A stretch of 64,000 bases of DNA from Caenorhabditis elegans (GCF_000002985.6 NC_003281.10:4526001-4590000), one strand, 5' to 3'; positions 23,095 through 36,752 are shown, counted from the stretch's first letter. Notes: a model not told the origin generated them from the letters alone. Numbers and translations: made by a program.

Positions 23095-25474
23095 ATGTCG
23101 TGGTTTTTTCAATCGAAAATTGCAAAATCTCACTTTTATGTGTGGTATTTAGGTTCAAAAGAAGCTGATGGTGTAAGGGGAAGTGCGGTTCGTTATTTTT
23201 TAATTGAAAGAATCATAAAATTCGACACTTGTCAGGTTGTTCTACCAGTAATGCGGCAACTTTTGAAAGAAAGTTTCAAGAAAACTCCAAGCAAAGCTAC
23301 AGTTCAGGTATTTGAATATTAATATTTCTGAAAAATAAAATAAAAAATGTTAAGATTTCGTCAAAAGGTCTCAAACTTATTCAATCTGTGCCAGCAATGT
23401 CAAGAAGTGGAAAAGTTAAAATGCAATTGGTGAAGTTTCAAATTGCCGCCAATTGTATTACTTATAGGTTTGTTTGTTTTCAGTTTTAGCAGTTTTTATA
23501 AAATATGGTTTAAGAATAAAAAATAATGTTTTTGTTTCAACATTTAGACACTTTATATTCAAACATGGCCCAATACGATAATAAAACTCACCAAAAAATT
23601 GCCAGAGTTTTCAAAATTTTTTGCCAAATTTTCCAAAAATAAAATATGACCAGTTTTAAAGGGTTGAAGCCCTATAGAATGTTCAAATTTAAAAAAAATT
23701 GAAACGCAATTACATCTATTAGAAAAATGGTTTTTAGTCGACTTTCAAAGCTATTAAAGCGGAGTTTTCCGATGGTAAAATGTCAAACTTTTTTGTAAAA
23801 TTTTGCCATGATACGTGATCATTTTGGTAACATACTTCCCCACTGATGATGCTATATTTTAATTTTTTTTTCTAGAACGGAAACAGTTAGTTTTTCGAAG
23901 GTGATAATATAGAAGATCAAGAAGTAAAACAAAAATTCTAAATAAAAATTTCCTGTTGAAATCTACAACTCGATAAAAACTTGGAGAAGGTTCTCATATT
24001 TTTGCCAAATATGAGAAGTATGAAAAGTTTTCATGTATTCCTAAAACTTTTCAATATAGTTTTTCAAAGTTTCCAATAAATTCCCTATGTTTAAAATTTA
24101 TAAAAATCCAAAGAAATCTGAAGCTCAAAAACTCAATTTCAGTATAACCGGAAAAGCACCATTCGATGATGTAGTGGGAGTTGTGATGCTTGTATTGAAT
24201 CCAGAAATGCAATCACCAATGCATGTTCACTGTTATCGATGTGATAGTGCTGAAACTGCACAGATTATGTTGGCTAATTTACAGGTATTTAGTGATTTTT
24301 ATTTTAAGTTTATATTTGAACATTTTGAAATTTCAATTTCAGTTACTGCTCTCTCGACCTGATGTACAAAGATCTATTAACGATTTGGAGCATCGGTTAT
24401 TCTTGTCAGGACTATTAGTTCCAAGGTTTTTAATTTTTTTTTGAAAAGAAAATACCTATTTTACTGTTCAGAAATAACAATAACTCGGAAGGAAGTGTAA
24501 ATCAAAATGCACTTCGTCCACAAAGAAGTTGCTCACAGTCTAGAAGTGTCAGTAGATCAACAGCTGGATTCGATGAACGATCATCTCCATTGGAACGAGA
24601 TCAAAGAAGCAGAACAACTGATATTGATGCGTAAGATTTTGCTGGGTCTTGTAACGAAATACTTTAAAAAATTTTGTTTAGACCACCCAGACGGCTGGCG
24701 CCAACGATTTCAAGGAGAGTCGTCGATGAATTGAAAAACAAAATAATCGGAGAATCACGAATCGGAAATATGAGTCGGAGTCGAGAGGTGAGTCTGGGTC
24801 TTGCCACGAACAAAGTTGTTTTCCGAACAGAGCTCGTCGCGCAAGAAGGTGTGCGTCTTTAAGTAGTACAGTAACCCAATACCCGTTATATTTTCTTTCA
24901 TTGTCAAAAAGAAAAATTGCAGCACGGATTATGAAAATATTAAAGCAAAATCCAAGTCAAATTATTTACTGTACAAATTAAATGTGCACACTTTTTAGTG
25001 GCTTAGATTCGAATTTTTCGTGGCGAGACCAATGGGGCGTATTTTTGCGTAACAAATACATATTTAGAGAAGTTTCCAATACATTTTGAATTTTCAGAGC
25101 TCTTTGAATCGATATGAGTCAGAAAAACGAGCATCATTATCAGAGCTCCCAATTGAAACAGACTCTTCACGATATAGAATGTTTGGAGACACAATGCTAC
25201 GAGATACAAAAAACAAATCGAGAAGTTTGGACGATTTGGCAGCTGATCCACTTGTTTCCACGTAATTGTTGTTGAAATAGTCGAAATATCTTACTAGACA
25301 TTTTCCAGAAATCTTCGCGGCAGTGATCTGGCACCACCACCACCGCGCCGATTCCCACGATCTGAATATGTGGCTGACCCTTTTGGGCACAACTCCTACG
25401 AACGGACGAACACCTTAGAAGGGTTTTGGAAACAAAAAATGCGCCGCTCCAGCAGCATCAAACTCGATTTTTAG
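23095..25474 (+). CDS. PTB/PID-like domain protein
   Basis: Nine exons: 23095-23187, 23236-23307, 23355-23467, 24143-24284, 24343-24425, 24472-24630, 24682-24787, 25098-25261, 25309-25474, in phase to about 365 aa. The N-terminal 150 residues look like a phosphotyrosine-interaction (PTB) fold: an early YLGSKE strand, an ISSKGLKLI strand, a PMHVHCYRCDSAETA strand and a long C-terminal helix (QRSINDLEHRLFLSG). The rest is low-complexity, Ser/Arg-rich and probably disordered, with APPPPRRFPRSEY near the end and a basic tail (KMRRSSSIKLDF). PTB proteins are usually adaptors that bind NPxY-like peptides on receptor tails; the partner here is unknown. The 48-bp first intron has a weak donor (GCG|GTTCGT) and an open frame, so it may be retained. 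AATAAA lies at 25546. Confidence 0.8.
24849..25060. repeat. Degenerate inverted-repeat element in an intron of the PTB-like gene
   Basis: It starts with GTGTGCGTCTTTAAGTAGTACAGTA and ends with a TTTACTGTAC...GTGCACAC segment and a CGTGGCGAGACC box at about 25019. This is the layout of the 19350 family with more divergence. It fills most of the 310-bp intron 24788-25097. Confidence 0.65.
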
Positions 25475-27712
25475 GTCTCTGAAGTCCTAATCCATGTAAA
25501 TAATTATTTGTATTTTTTATAATGCTTTACAACTCAACTGTTTGAAATAAATATAACTAATTTCATGATCCCACTCAATATAAATTTGTTTTACTAACAT
25601 TTATCAGCTATTTTTGGAAGCACGCAGTATATTCGAATTAAAGTTATTGGGTACGGTAGACGAGGCAAGTACGCGAACACCGTCACGTCAGAATGCACAT
25701 CTTCGCTTGTTTGTTTTTAATTTTTGAATTTTATCGAATTTTTTAACTTAAATTTTAGCTATTCGAGTTGCAGCGTTTGTTTTAAATCTTTTCTTTCGTG
25801 AAAAATGTAAAACATTAATTTTCCAGTTGTAAATATATAGTTTAATATCCTATTCGATTAATGCATTAGTGTTTTCGTGTGGAATTTTAGGTGAAAAGTG
25901 ATTCCTATTTAAGAAATTGAAAATCTCATATCTATTCCAATATTACTATTCTATAACTTATTTTTCTCTCTTTGAATTATATTGTCTCGACCCGCTGACC
26001 TTTGTACTATTGCTCCAGAGAGACTCAGACTGTTGGAGTAATGGAGAACACTCAAAAACTCAAACTAGCATGTTTATATCCAAACAGAAACTTTTCCATT
26101 CAACAGGCAATCTCTCTTTCTGTGTCTGTCTCTGACTCGGAGCGCCTCGCGTCAGGGACAGCAGGGTCGTGGCGCCCATCTCGAGACATAGACGTCCTCC
26201 GCGTACACACACTCGCGTACTCTGCTTCTCTTCTTCTCTCCTGTGCCACAACCATCGTCGTCCCCGGTCTCCTTTGCCTGTGTGAAGAACGTCGCTCCGA
26301 ATATTATTGATTTGCTGGCCATTCATCGCTGCAAAAATCTCGGCATCAGATCAATCTGGAAGACGCTATATGGCAGGATGATCAGGCTCCGCTTTCCGTT
26401 AAGCCTGTGATCTCTTTCCAATTTTCACACCTCTGCGCATTCTTTCATATCTTGTTTCTGTTAAACTCAATCCTGTTTTATTTTTATTAGCATTATTTTT
26501 GTAGCTCTAGTGCAATCCACTTAGATGATTCAGCTTTGAAAATTATATTTTTTTCCGTCGGTCTCTGGTAGAACGCATTATTCTATCCGTTCTTCGCCGT
26601 TGTTTTCTGAAAGCAAAATTGCTCCTGATAATTTAAAAAATATTCCAAATCCCGTAAATTCAGTTCTCGCCTCCATTCAATGTTCCTATTTTCCTCTGAA
26701 ACTTTTTTGCTCCACAGATAATGTGCTTTTCTTCGTCAGTTGTCAACTCTCATCCATCGGTCAATTTTCTCGTTTGCAAAAACCCGAGATGCCCTTTGCC
26801 ATCTTGTTTCACATCTAAAGAAGCTGACCATTAAAAATTTGTTTTATTTGCACTACTGTTGAGTCTCAGAGTGTCATTATGATCTTTATGTTCCTTGTTT
26901 TTTTTTTAATATTTAAAGGAGTCTGGTTGATAAATGCTCCAAATGGTCAACTTCAAGAGCACATTACACGCCACAAGCTCAGAAAAATGTTGAAACTCAA
27001 TACAATCCTAAGCTACACATTGTTTTTGGATCATTTTCAATATATCCTTATCTCAATCGCGTCTCTTATCTCTAGATTGTGAAATGAGCGCAGTTTTGGT
27101 AGTAATCGGTTATCAGTAGTTCGTTTTCACCGCAGTCTTTTCTTTCTTTTTTTTCTTGATTCTCACTCTCAAATCGACCCCACATAGATTTTCTTGCCGT
27201 TTTTCACCGAAATGCCCACGAAATCTTGACCATAAATACATTTTTGGCGATTTCTGAGATTTTTTGGGAGATGTTTGGCTGAATGAACTGATTGAGAAGA
27301 ACGGACAAATCGTGGCAAAAAGGGAAAAATTGATTAACAGCTGCTATAATTTACTGAAAAAAATGTGACCAGCATCTGGTGGTACTGGCCTTTCTCTTTA
27401 ACAGCTGTAAAATCATTACTATAAAGTCTCTCATTGCTCCTCTTAAAGCTGTTAACGGAATGCTTTCATAAGAATTTCCACAAGTCACAAACACAAAATT
27501 TACACACATTATTTTCATTACTTTTACATGGCAGCAGACATATACTCACTTTTACAGCTTTTCTTGAATTCTTTCGTCCTTTATTTCTAAAATATTTTCC
27601 TAATATCTACATTGCAGGTAGTCTCGATTCTCCACCACAAATAATCACTTTGGTTGTTCACCATCTTCAACATTATTTGCTTCTTCAGGACACAGTGCAC
27701 TACAACAAAATA
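25475..27712. promoter_or_regulatory. Upstream and 5' leader region of imph-1
   Basis: About 2.2 kb between the PTB-like gene's poly(A) signal and the first imph-1 coding exon. An acceptor (CATTGCAG, about 27618) opens the exon that carries the ATG, so at least one untranslated exon or an outron lies upstream. The block 26100-26330 is pyrimidine- and GC-richer than the rest and could be a promoter or 5' exon. No separate coding gene is supported. Confidence 0.45.
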
Positions 27713-30700
27713 ATGGAATACTTCAATGCGGGAGGAGGTGGATCAACTGGAAACGGATCAACTGATCCATATGCTGTCATTCCTCAACAATTCGGAAATG
27801 GTGGTCAACAGCCACAGCAACAAGTGGTTCGTTTTTATAAATACTTCAAGAAATATCGTAATTGTTTGATAATCGAACGATTTTTAAAAAAGATTTTTTA
27901 GGAAGTTTATTTAGAAATGTTTTTAAAAATAACATTATGGAAATCTTCGAGAAATTGCTCAAAAACTGACTAAAAATGTATTTTCTTAAAACTTTGAGAC
28001 AGTTTTGAGCACCCTTTCGAATCTTTCAATTCAATTTAAAGTTATTTTTAAAAATTACAAATATTCATCGATATTTCTATATAAATTTCCGAAAAAGCTT
28101 TGACACAACGATGAAAAGAGAATCCTGTAAATTTGCCGCACATCTTTCTTTCGAATAATCTCGTATTATTTTTTTGAATTTTCAGTTCACCGACTACCAG
28201 CAAGATGGTTCTGCAACCGACTACGAAACATATCAGCAGCAGCAACAGCAATACAGAGCTGCTCAAGCTTCTCAGCAATCTTCATCAATGTATTATCAAA
28301 ATCAGATGACCGCTGCACAGGCTAATTATTTTCCAATTCATTCGGCTTCCGAACATGGTGAGATATTTGAAGTGAGAAGATACGGGGAAAACGGATAAAA
28401 ATATGCAGATTTAAATTTTTGAATCAGCGGAATAATTAGTTCTTGTTAGCCATCAAAATGTAAAAATAAATTAGATTCGTTACACTGTTCTCATCTAGAT
28501 TTCATCCGTTTTCCCCTAACTTCAGAGCCTCGGTGCGTTCGTTGTTTTCAACCGTTTTTGGGGAGATTATCTTGCAGACTTTCTCGGACCACAACAGCCG
28601 CCATCAGCTACAACTTCAGTAAGCGGTGCCGCAGGTGCACCATATCAAAGTGCAAGTGGTGGGAACAAAGAATTTATGATGCAGCATCAGGTAAATGTTT
28701 AATTTGAACTTTTTGAACCTTACGGATTCGGCGGCATTCGAATTAGTTTTTCATATTTGTTACATGTTTGCTCATCAATCTCAATGGTGCACCAGAGAAC
28801 TGTAAGAAATCGCTTTAAATTCGGATTTCGTGTTGAAAGCTGTGCTGTAAATCTTTTCGGCAAACGTATTTTAGTTTCTGTCTAACTTTTCAAGTAAAAA
28901 TTGTAGGAAAATGTTCGTTCCATCTAATGATGTTTTTTGTTGAAAAGTCAAATAGTTGAAATGTTCGACTTTCTGGCACTATTTGAGGTCTTTTCCGGTA
29001 TTTTCCGCAAAAAAGATATCATTAGATCGAATTAACATTTTCCCACAATTTTTTAATTCAAAAAGTTAGGTCATCATACTGAAATTAACATAAGTTTGCC
29101 GCACGTTTTCTTAAACTTATCAGACATCTTTCGGATTAGTTTTTAAGGAAAAACTATTTTCTTGTAAATAAATTTTTAAAAAATTGCTAACATACCTGAA
29201 ATAATGCGTTGACCAGACTTATGCAGCGTGTTCGTAATATGTATAATGCTCTCGAAACTAGAAACAAAATGCGCTACTCTTGTATGCAAATTCCATTGTA
29301 CTATCTCTGTCCGATTTACATATTCCCGAGCCTTCTGTACTGCATTTCTTTTTTCCATATTTTATCGAATAAACTCGTCTTTTTATTTTCAATATTCCTT
29401 CGAGCGCACCCCTCGTAAATCGACACCAACCTCTCTTTTTTTTTGCCTCTTCATACTCCGCTGCCTCCCATCTCCTTCTTCATCCTCCATCGTCCAGCAG
29501 TGTTCTTTCATTTCTCCTAGGCACGGCTTCTCCTCACGCTTATTTCGTATTTTTCTATTGCCGCTCTCTATATTCTGCACATTGACTAGCTCATTTTTTC
29601 CTCCGTGTCTTCTTCTTTCCTTCTAACGCTTGCACTCTGTTTGAAATTCGTTACTCCGCTCCGTCGTCGCAAAAACTGAACATTTTCCTTCTCGCTATTA
29701 TCAATTTTGGACTATTCGGGTTATTAAAGTTATTTTAAGTCGATAATTATCTGAATCATATTGACAATACATTGTCTAAAATGTTGGCAAAACGAGCCAA
29801 AAAGCCAGTAAGTATCTTGTTGATTCCTCTTTGCTCTCTTTCGTTTTCTGTTTAAGGTGGAGTAGCCAAAATAGTCTGAAATGTAGAAATATTTAAAAAT
29901 AAATCGAGTAAGAATACATCTCATTTTGGAGGGAATTGAAACAGGAAATTAAGATAAAATTTTGAAAATCTAGTATTAAAATTTCGGATTTATTTTTCCG
30001 TTTTATGGTGATATTTCTTGATTTTTGAGCCAAATTTAAATGAGTCTTCAAGACATTTTTTTAATAGAAATCATTGATTTTTCCTAATTTTTCATACAAT
30101 TAGAATTCATACATATGCAAAATACTAATAATAATAAAATTTCAGCAACGCCGTGGCAATCAGTCTGGTCAACAGCAGCAAAATCAGCCGTCTCAACAAA
30201 ATAATCAGCAACAACAGAATCAAGGCGCTCGTCAACAACATCCACAGCAGATGCAGCAACAGCAGCAATCAAACCAATCGGCCCATTTCATGCATCAGCA
30301 ACTACAGGCCGTTCAACAGCAACAAGCCCAACAGATGCACCATCGTCTTCAAGGAGCTCCGATCAATCCACAACAGTTCATGGTTCCACCACCAACAATG
30401 ATGCAGCCTCAACAGATGCAACAAGCTCAGCAGCAACAGGCTCAGCAAATGCATCAAATGCAGATTCATCATCAACAACATCCACAGATGATGCAGCAGC
30501 ATGCTCAGCAGGTAAAAAAAACGATTTTTGTATATTTTTTTCGAATTTCACTTCAATCAAGCAGTTGAAGAATTAAAAAAACGTTCAGCAATAGGAAATG
30601 TCGGATATTATCGAATTCAAAAAATTTTAAACTCAAATTGATGAAAAAATTATTTTTTTGGCATTATATGTTTTCAGTGAAGAATACACTTCTCTGCTAA

Positions 30701-33700
30701 CTAATTAAAATCGGAAGACTTTAATATTTCATTCTGGAAAATGAACAGTTTTCAATAATTCTACAACTCGACAATTTTCCAGTTAAAAAATTTTCGATAA
30801 TTTAATTTGTTATTATTAAATTGTGAAAATTAACAAATTTATCCAGTTTCAGGGTTATCATCCACATCAGCAGAACCAACAACACCAAGCTGGTCAACAT
30901 CAACAAAGTCATCATCAGAGTCAAAACCATAACCAACATCGCAATCACAATCAGAGTCATTCGGGTCCACATCACATTCCACAGAATCTAATGATGCCTA
31001 GATGCATGGTAGGAGTTTTCAAAAATTATTGTAGCTAGGAAAGTATCTCTAAAATTTTTGACAAAAATGAAAAATGCCTTAAATGATTAATTTATTACAG
31101 CTAAAAGACTGGCCGATTCGTTGTGTTGTTGAAGGAAAATATCATGCGGTGATTATTGGACCAAATGGAAGTACTATCAAAGATATTGCTAGTTCAACTC
31201 GTTGTCGTGTAGATTTCGTTAATCTTTCAAAGAAGGAAAGAACCGTTTTGGGAAATAATGATCGGATATTAACAGTTCATGGAGTTGCTGAACAAGCTAC
31301 AAAAGCAGTTGCTCGTATTTTGGATGTTATTCAAAGCGAGGCTGTTAAGGATGATGTCAATGTGTTAGTCTAATAAACATTAAATATTTATGAATTATAT
31401 TCCTGAATTTGTAGAGGCGCTGACACGGTTCTCCGTATGAGAGCTCACAATCAACTCTGTGGTCGTCTTATCGGCAAAGCTGGAAGTTCAATTAAAGAAA
31501 TTATGCAGAAAACTGGAACAAACATTACCGTAACCAAGTGAGGATTTAATTCTAAAATTTTGTAAATTGGATCAAAGTTCCAGGTACATTGAACCACCAG
31601 GTGGTATTTCTGGACTCACTGCGAATGAATTACTTGGTCTTATGGAACGGACGATTATGGTTCGTGGACCATCGATTGAGGCAGTTGTTCAGGCGGAAGC
31701 TCTCATTTCTGCAAAACTGAAAAAGTGTTATGAATCGGATTCGCAGCTTAGAGTTAGTTTCTAAAATCTAATTAAATCAATTAATATTGATTTCAGGCAC
31801 AATCAATGCAATGTCCAATGCCACCAATGATGATGCCACCAATTCTTCCACCAGGTGCTTCATCTTCAGCAGTTTCAGCTCCACATTTTATTCCAACTCC
31901 AGTGGGTGTAATGCAGGTGCAGCACTTTGCCAGCTCACAGCATCTTGTTCATCAAAATGCCAACAACAGTTTCCTACAGCCTGGAGTTCTTCAAATTCAA
32001 CCTGGAACCACTAATCTCCGTCAAGTTCGCATGTGGGTTCCTGATAGTATGATTGGAGCACTCATCGGCGCAAAGGGAAAGAATATCAAGATGATAATTC
32101 GTGATACTGGTGCATCCGTTAAAATTGAGGCTCCAGAAGAGAAGACTCAGAGAGAAGCTGAAGAAGCTGAGAAAAAACGAAAATTGGATGAGACGGATAG
32201 TGGATGTGAAGGTGTTGCTTCTGGAGATCATCCACAAGAGTTTCTGGAGGATAATGCAACAATCAACTCATCTGATGCTATTGAGGAGAAGGTAAAAATA
32301 CAAAAAATGAGAGAATTCTACAGTGTCTAGTTATTCTGTTTGAAAAAAAATAAAATTCAAGTTCTTGAAAATTTAATAGCTTTTGACAGCAAATAGGAAA
32401 ATCCTCAAAATTGTTTTTTTTTTATTTTTTTAAAATAGAGTTCTTGCAATTCTCAGAGTGATCTGTAATTTAACTTTTAAAAAATGTAGAGAAAAATTGA
32501 ATTGCGATTTTTCAAGTAATAAATACCTCTGGGTTTTAAAAAACGTTATTTACTTTTGCAGTTAAATTCATTTCATTTTTTATAATTTTTTAAAATGTCT
32601 ATTATTTGCAGCCAAAACCAGTTTCGGAGCGAATGGTGACTATCAACGGAGATGATCTTCAACTTCTCAAGGCTCAATCGTATGTGTTTTCGAAAATAGC
32701 AGAGACAAGCTCATCGTTGCCCTCATCGGGTATGGATGGCGATAGATCTCACATGTTGAGAATCCGTACTGAAGTGTCCGTTCCAACTAGAATCATTGGT
32801 AGAATAATTGGAAAAGGTGGACAGAATGTTCGTGAGCTACAGAGAATTACGGGTGCTGTGGTCAAGATTCCAGAAGAAGAGCGAAATGGAGGAGAGGTTT
32901 ATAGACACGATGATGGTGGGTTTTTTATTTTGTAAAATGTTTCTTTTTGAAAATCGAAAAACTAAAATGTTGAATTTTTCACTCTTTTTTCACATAAAAA
33001 TGAACTTATTCTTAATGAATCTATAGAATACTTGGGTTTCCAGTTTTTATATTTGTTCTGAAAAAAAAATTTAAAAATTGAATATTTTTCTGATTGGTTA
33101 TAGTATTCAGTTATATTTTTAAAAGAAAAATACGAAAAAAAAAATCCAAGAAGAACGAGACAATTTGATTGAAAAAGTCCAGAAATAGGAAGATACTATT
33201 TTTCGATTATTTATATGAAAGTTTTGAAAATAGACTCTGCCGCTTTATGAGCTTTTTCGCGTTTTTCAAAAAAAAATGTATCGTAACTTTTTCGTACTTC
33301 ACTTCTAAATTCTAAGTAATATGACTGAGTACACAAGTGATTGTACACCATCAAAATTCAGAAAATTGAAACTAATCTTTTCAATTTCTTATTTTTCAGG
33401 TCTCGAAGAAGACATGACTATGATAAGAACTATTGGAAATATGTACTCAACTCATAATGTGCAATTCCGACTTGCTCATCTTGTAAATGAGTATTATCGT
33501 TCCGGAGATCATCGCAATAAGTCATCTGATTATAAAGGAGGTCGACCACATTCAGCCCCATCATCAGGTCAAGAAAAAGATGGTAAGCTACTGAAAGGAC
33601 TTGACACTTTTTTTTTTACCGAGTGAACAGTTTTCAGGTTCCGCACTCGAAAAAATGGACCAGCTGGGCACAATTGCACCAATTAGCAATTCGAATCGGG

Positions 33701-33744
33701 CTTCTCCAAAATCTGTTTCTCCTCCTAAATCCAAATCGCCATAG
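27713..33744 (+). CDS. imph-1: IMP/ZBP1-type RNA-binding protein with four KH domains
   Basis: Exons 27713-27826, 28186-28357, 28578-28690, 30146-30511, 30853-31008, 31101-31363, 31415-31537, 31584-31752, 31797-32291, 32612-32915, 33400-33582, 33638-33744 give about 854 aa. Four KH domains are marked by GxxG loops: IIGPNGST, LIGKAGSS, LIGAKGKN and IIGKGGQN. Their sequence and spacing match vertebrate IGF2BP/IMP proteins, which bind mRNAs in the cytoplasm to control localisation, stability and translation. The two RRM domains of vertebrate IMPs are absent. In their place is a Gln/His-rich, prion-like N-terminus encoded mostly by 28186-31008. An alternative first exon (29781-29807) gives a form of about 730 aa without the first Gln-rich exons. 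The first donor is ambiguous by one codon (27823 or 27826). Confidence 0.93.
29440..29807 (+). promoter_or_regulatory. Probable internal promoter and alternative first exon of imph-1
   Basis: Inside the 1455-bp intron 28691-30145 a pyrimidine-rich block (29440-29640) is followed by an ATG at 29781 that opens nine codons (MLAKRAKKP) and a GTAAGT donor at 29808. The exon is in phase 0 and joins cleanly to the Gln-rich exon at 30146 (QRRGNQSG). No good acceptor precedes it, so it reads as a transcription-start exon and not as a cassette exon. Inferred from phase and signals only. Confidence 0.6.
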
Positions 33745-36700
33745 AATATAGTTCTACGGTTTCCAGTTTTTTGTTGAAATTTTCCATATTATTCTTTTGT
33801 TTTTTTTTTCTTTTTCAATTTCTTCCCTTTGGTTTTATGTCCCGCACCATCAAAACAAGCATTTTCCCGTTGTCTTTTCCCCGTCCCGCGTTGAGCAATT
33901 TTTTGAGAATTTAAGTTTAGCACATATTTCGCAACAAATTTACATTCATTTCTTTACGAGCATATCCCGAACCAATACATTTTCTGAAGAATACCCCCCT
34001 CCATCCCCAATGTTATTCCAATTGTTTTTTAGGAATATTTTCCCATTTCCCCCCTGACGGGTGCGTACTGTATTCTCGGTCTCTTCGACGGGACGTTGCC
34101 CCCAACCAGAATTTGAGAACATTTTGCAAAAATAATAATAACTTTAATTTCTAGACGTAGGCTAGACTACACAGCGGGTCTCTACATGACCTTAATAGGT
34201 CTAGTTAACTATTGCTTTTCCCTAGAATCGTAAATGCTCTCACAATTTCTTCAACGCTCCCCGGCGACGCCACCAAAAGCCCACCACCATCACAACAGTT
34301 TCGTTCTGATATTTCAGATGTAACTCCCAACTGTTCACTCTGAAAATTTTGGAAATCTGTTCCTTCTCTTCCCCCTTTGAAATGTTTCTGGTAATAATGA
34401 TAACTTTTTGCGAATGAATGTGTCCTAAAAAGTTGTAAGCCTATTTCTTTTTCCAGGTGCACCATTATTTAAATTATGACGTCATTGCCAACGAACTTCT
34501 CGAACACGGAACAGCCGCCCCGTTGCCGCGCGGAAGAGATCATTTCTCCGTTTTTTTTAAAGAACCTCTCCTCAGACACACCCCGTTCATTGAGAAACGC
34601 AGACAGCACACGAAAATGACCTCGGCCTTCAAATAAAGGCGAGAGAGTGTGTAAAATATAGAGATAATCGACAAGACGGGCAGCCTGACACTGCCTTGCA
34701 CGGACTCTGCGTCTCTCTTTCCTTCCCACTCTCTCCACGCTTCCCTTCTTTTTTTCTTCTCGTTCCAATCGCCGACTGCGCAATTTCTACGTGGGTGCCA
34801 GTGCCCAGCTTGCGTTTTTTGGCGATATTATTGCGTTTGTTTTCGAAATTCGACTTAACAAAGCATTATTATTTTAAAACATACTTTATTACATATTTGC
34901 AAGCTTTTTCAAGATTCTTCAATCGCGCTCCATTGAGAAACTTCAATTTATTTTGATGAGCTAGTTATTATATTCTTCAACATTAATTTTGTTTTCCAAG
35001 TTCAGTTGATAAATTATTTATTTTTTAATTCTCCTGTCGTAATTTCGAGATTTATTATTCTGATGGGTCTCGCCGCGTAAAATGTTTATGGTGGAACCAG
35101 ATTTTTTTCTTTATTCAGAAGTTAATGTGTTTTTTTCTACCTCACGATATCTCACTATCGTAATAAATTAAATTAAATTAAATTAAATTAAATGTGCAAG
35201 CAAATTTATCCGGTTATAACTATATTGTTCAAGTATTCTGTATTTTAATTACTATTTTTAACAACAAAAAAATCTACCATAAGCTTTTACCGCGGCGAGA
35301 CCCATCCGAATGAATATATGCACCTTTAAATGTATGTCTTAGAAAATCGCGAAATAACGATAAATCCATGAAACTTTTGCAATTTGAATTTTTGAACAAT
35401 TCCCGACCTCTGCATCGTTATCAGTATGTTTGGAAGAAAAAAGTGATTGGGCAGTAAAATTGTCTATGTCAATATGGTTTCTGTCTGAAACTCTTCTATT
35501 TGAAACTCTGATTTTGAAATGACCACGCCGGCGAACGTTTTGGTGTTTGATTTTGAAAATGATTTAAATAAATTGTAAATATTTACAACAACAAAAAATT
35601 CCGAGCGATTATTTAAAAATTGTGCGTGAAATGTGATGTATTAAGGTTACTGGAAAATAAATCACATTTTACTATTCAATTTTTTATGCAACTGAAACTC
35701 CGCGAAAGTACAACAATGATTCCTCATAGGTTACAAAGAGTTTCTGAAGTATTTAAAATAAGGAACAATTGATAATTCAACATTCAAAATCACATGCTTT
35801 TTTTCCGTGACAAGACCCAAAAATTTCATAAGATAGGTTTGGTTTCAACGTGAAATTACTTCATAGGATCTTGGCACGAACCTGACTTTCCAGACAAATA
35901 CCGTACTTACAAGTTTTTCCAAATTTTCACTGTTTGATTTCTATTCTAAAATTCTCGGGGGTACTGTAGCTAGAATTTTTTGCTCGTTCCAGGACCCAAA
36001 TGAGACATTTTTCTTTAGTAACCTTGACATAATTCCAGAACATGTAATTTCCCGTTTTCTGATTCCTTAAAGTAAGTTACCCAAAGATATAGTTTCATTT
36101 ATTGGAAGGTCATGATAAACCACCTTGACACCTTTTTCTCTAAACTCTACTCTTATCTAGTACTATCTATTGAAAAAAAGAACTAATGTTCATCTCCCTC
36201 TTCTTCTTCTTCATTTCAATCGTCTTCCGCTCCTCTTCTCTTCCTGCAGCTGTATTTGAGTGTGCCCAGTCCGGCGCGCCAGCACAGCCTGGTACTCTCA
36301 GCATCCCTCGCACTCTCTTCACTTCCAACACTACTTTTCATGATCTATGTTTTCTTTTTCATAGCCAACTTTAGGCGGCCGCTTGGTGCTAGTGTTTGGG
36401 GGCGACGAGCAATTTTTTCAACGTGAGAAATATTTTGAAATGCTCTCCGTTCGAATACTTGTTGGTATATGTAGATCTTAATCAGTTTCCGATTTTTTAA
36501 TTTTCTACCATAACCTTTCCTCGTGACGAGACCCATCCGGATGACCATTCAAACAAATCCTTCCGTCTTCAATTACGAGCTTCTGTGAATTAAGATTTTA
36601 CGATCACCTGAATTTACGTCCAAGTTTCAACGATCTTATTCCTACCACATCGAGTGAATCGTTAATATTTTTTATTTTTTTCTTCTTTTCTTCTTTGCCA

Positions 36701-36752
36701 GTACAAAAATATCAAACCCTATCTCCTCATTTCTCAGAAACGTCGACATAAA
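33745..36752. other. Intergenic, imph-1 3' UTR and upstream region of pan-1
   Basis: About 3 kb. The first few hundred bases are probably imph-1 3' UTR. A TGACGTCA (CRE/bZIP-like) palindrome lies at 34477-34484, and CTGCGTCTC, a motif common in C. elegans promoters, at 34707-34715. Together they suggest a promoter around 34450-34800, perhaps a distal start for pan-1. Repeat material follows (35062-35306). TTCTCAG at 36731-36737 is the likely pan-1 trans-splice or 5' UTR acceptor. ORFs in this interval are not supported as genes. Confidence 0.5.
35062..35306. repeat. Inverted-repeat element bounded by GGTCTCGCCGCG boxes
   Basis: The left arm (from 35062) begins GATGGGTCTCGCCGCG and the right arm ends CGCGGCGAGACCCATC at 35306; the arms pair over about 30 bases with a few changes. 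Between them lies a pentanucleotide tandem repeat, AAATT x5 plus AAAT at 35165-35193. Solo boxes of the same type occur at about 36522, 37245 and 58139. Confidence 0.8.

Noticed and set aside
29389..29626. Overlapping ORFs on both strands (63 and 132 aa)
   Set aside because: They reflect the pyrimidine-rich block upstream of the alternative imph-1 exon; no domain, no initiation context.
34469..34783. 104-aa minus-strand ORF and overlapping ORFs at 34205-34956
   Set aside because: Low complexity, Arg/Glu runs from pyrimidine-rich DNA, no splice context; better read as regulatory sequence.
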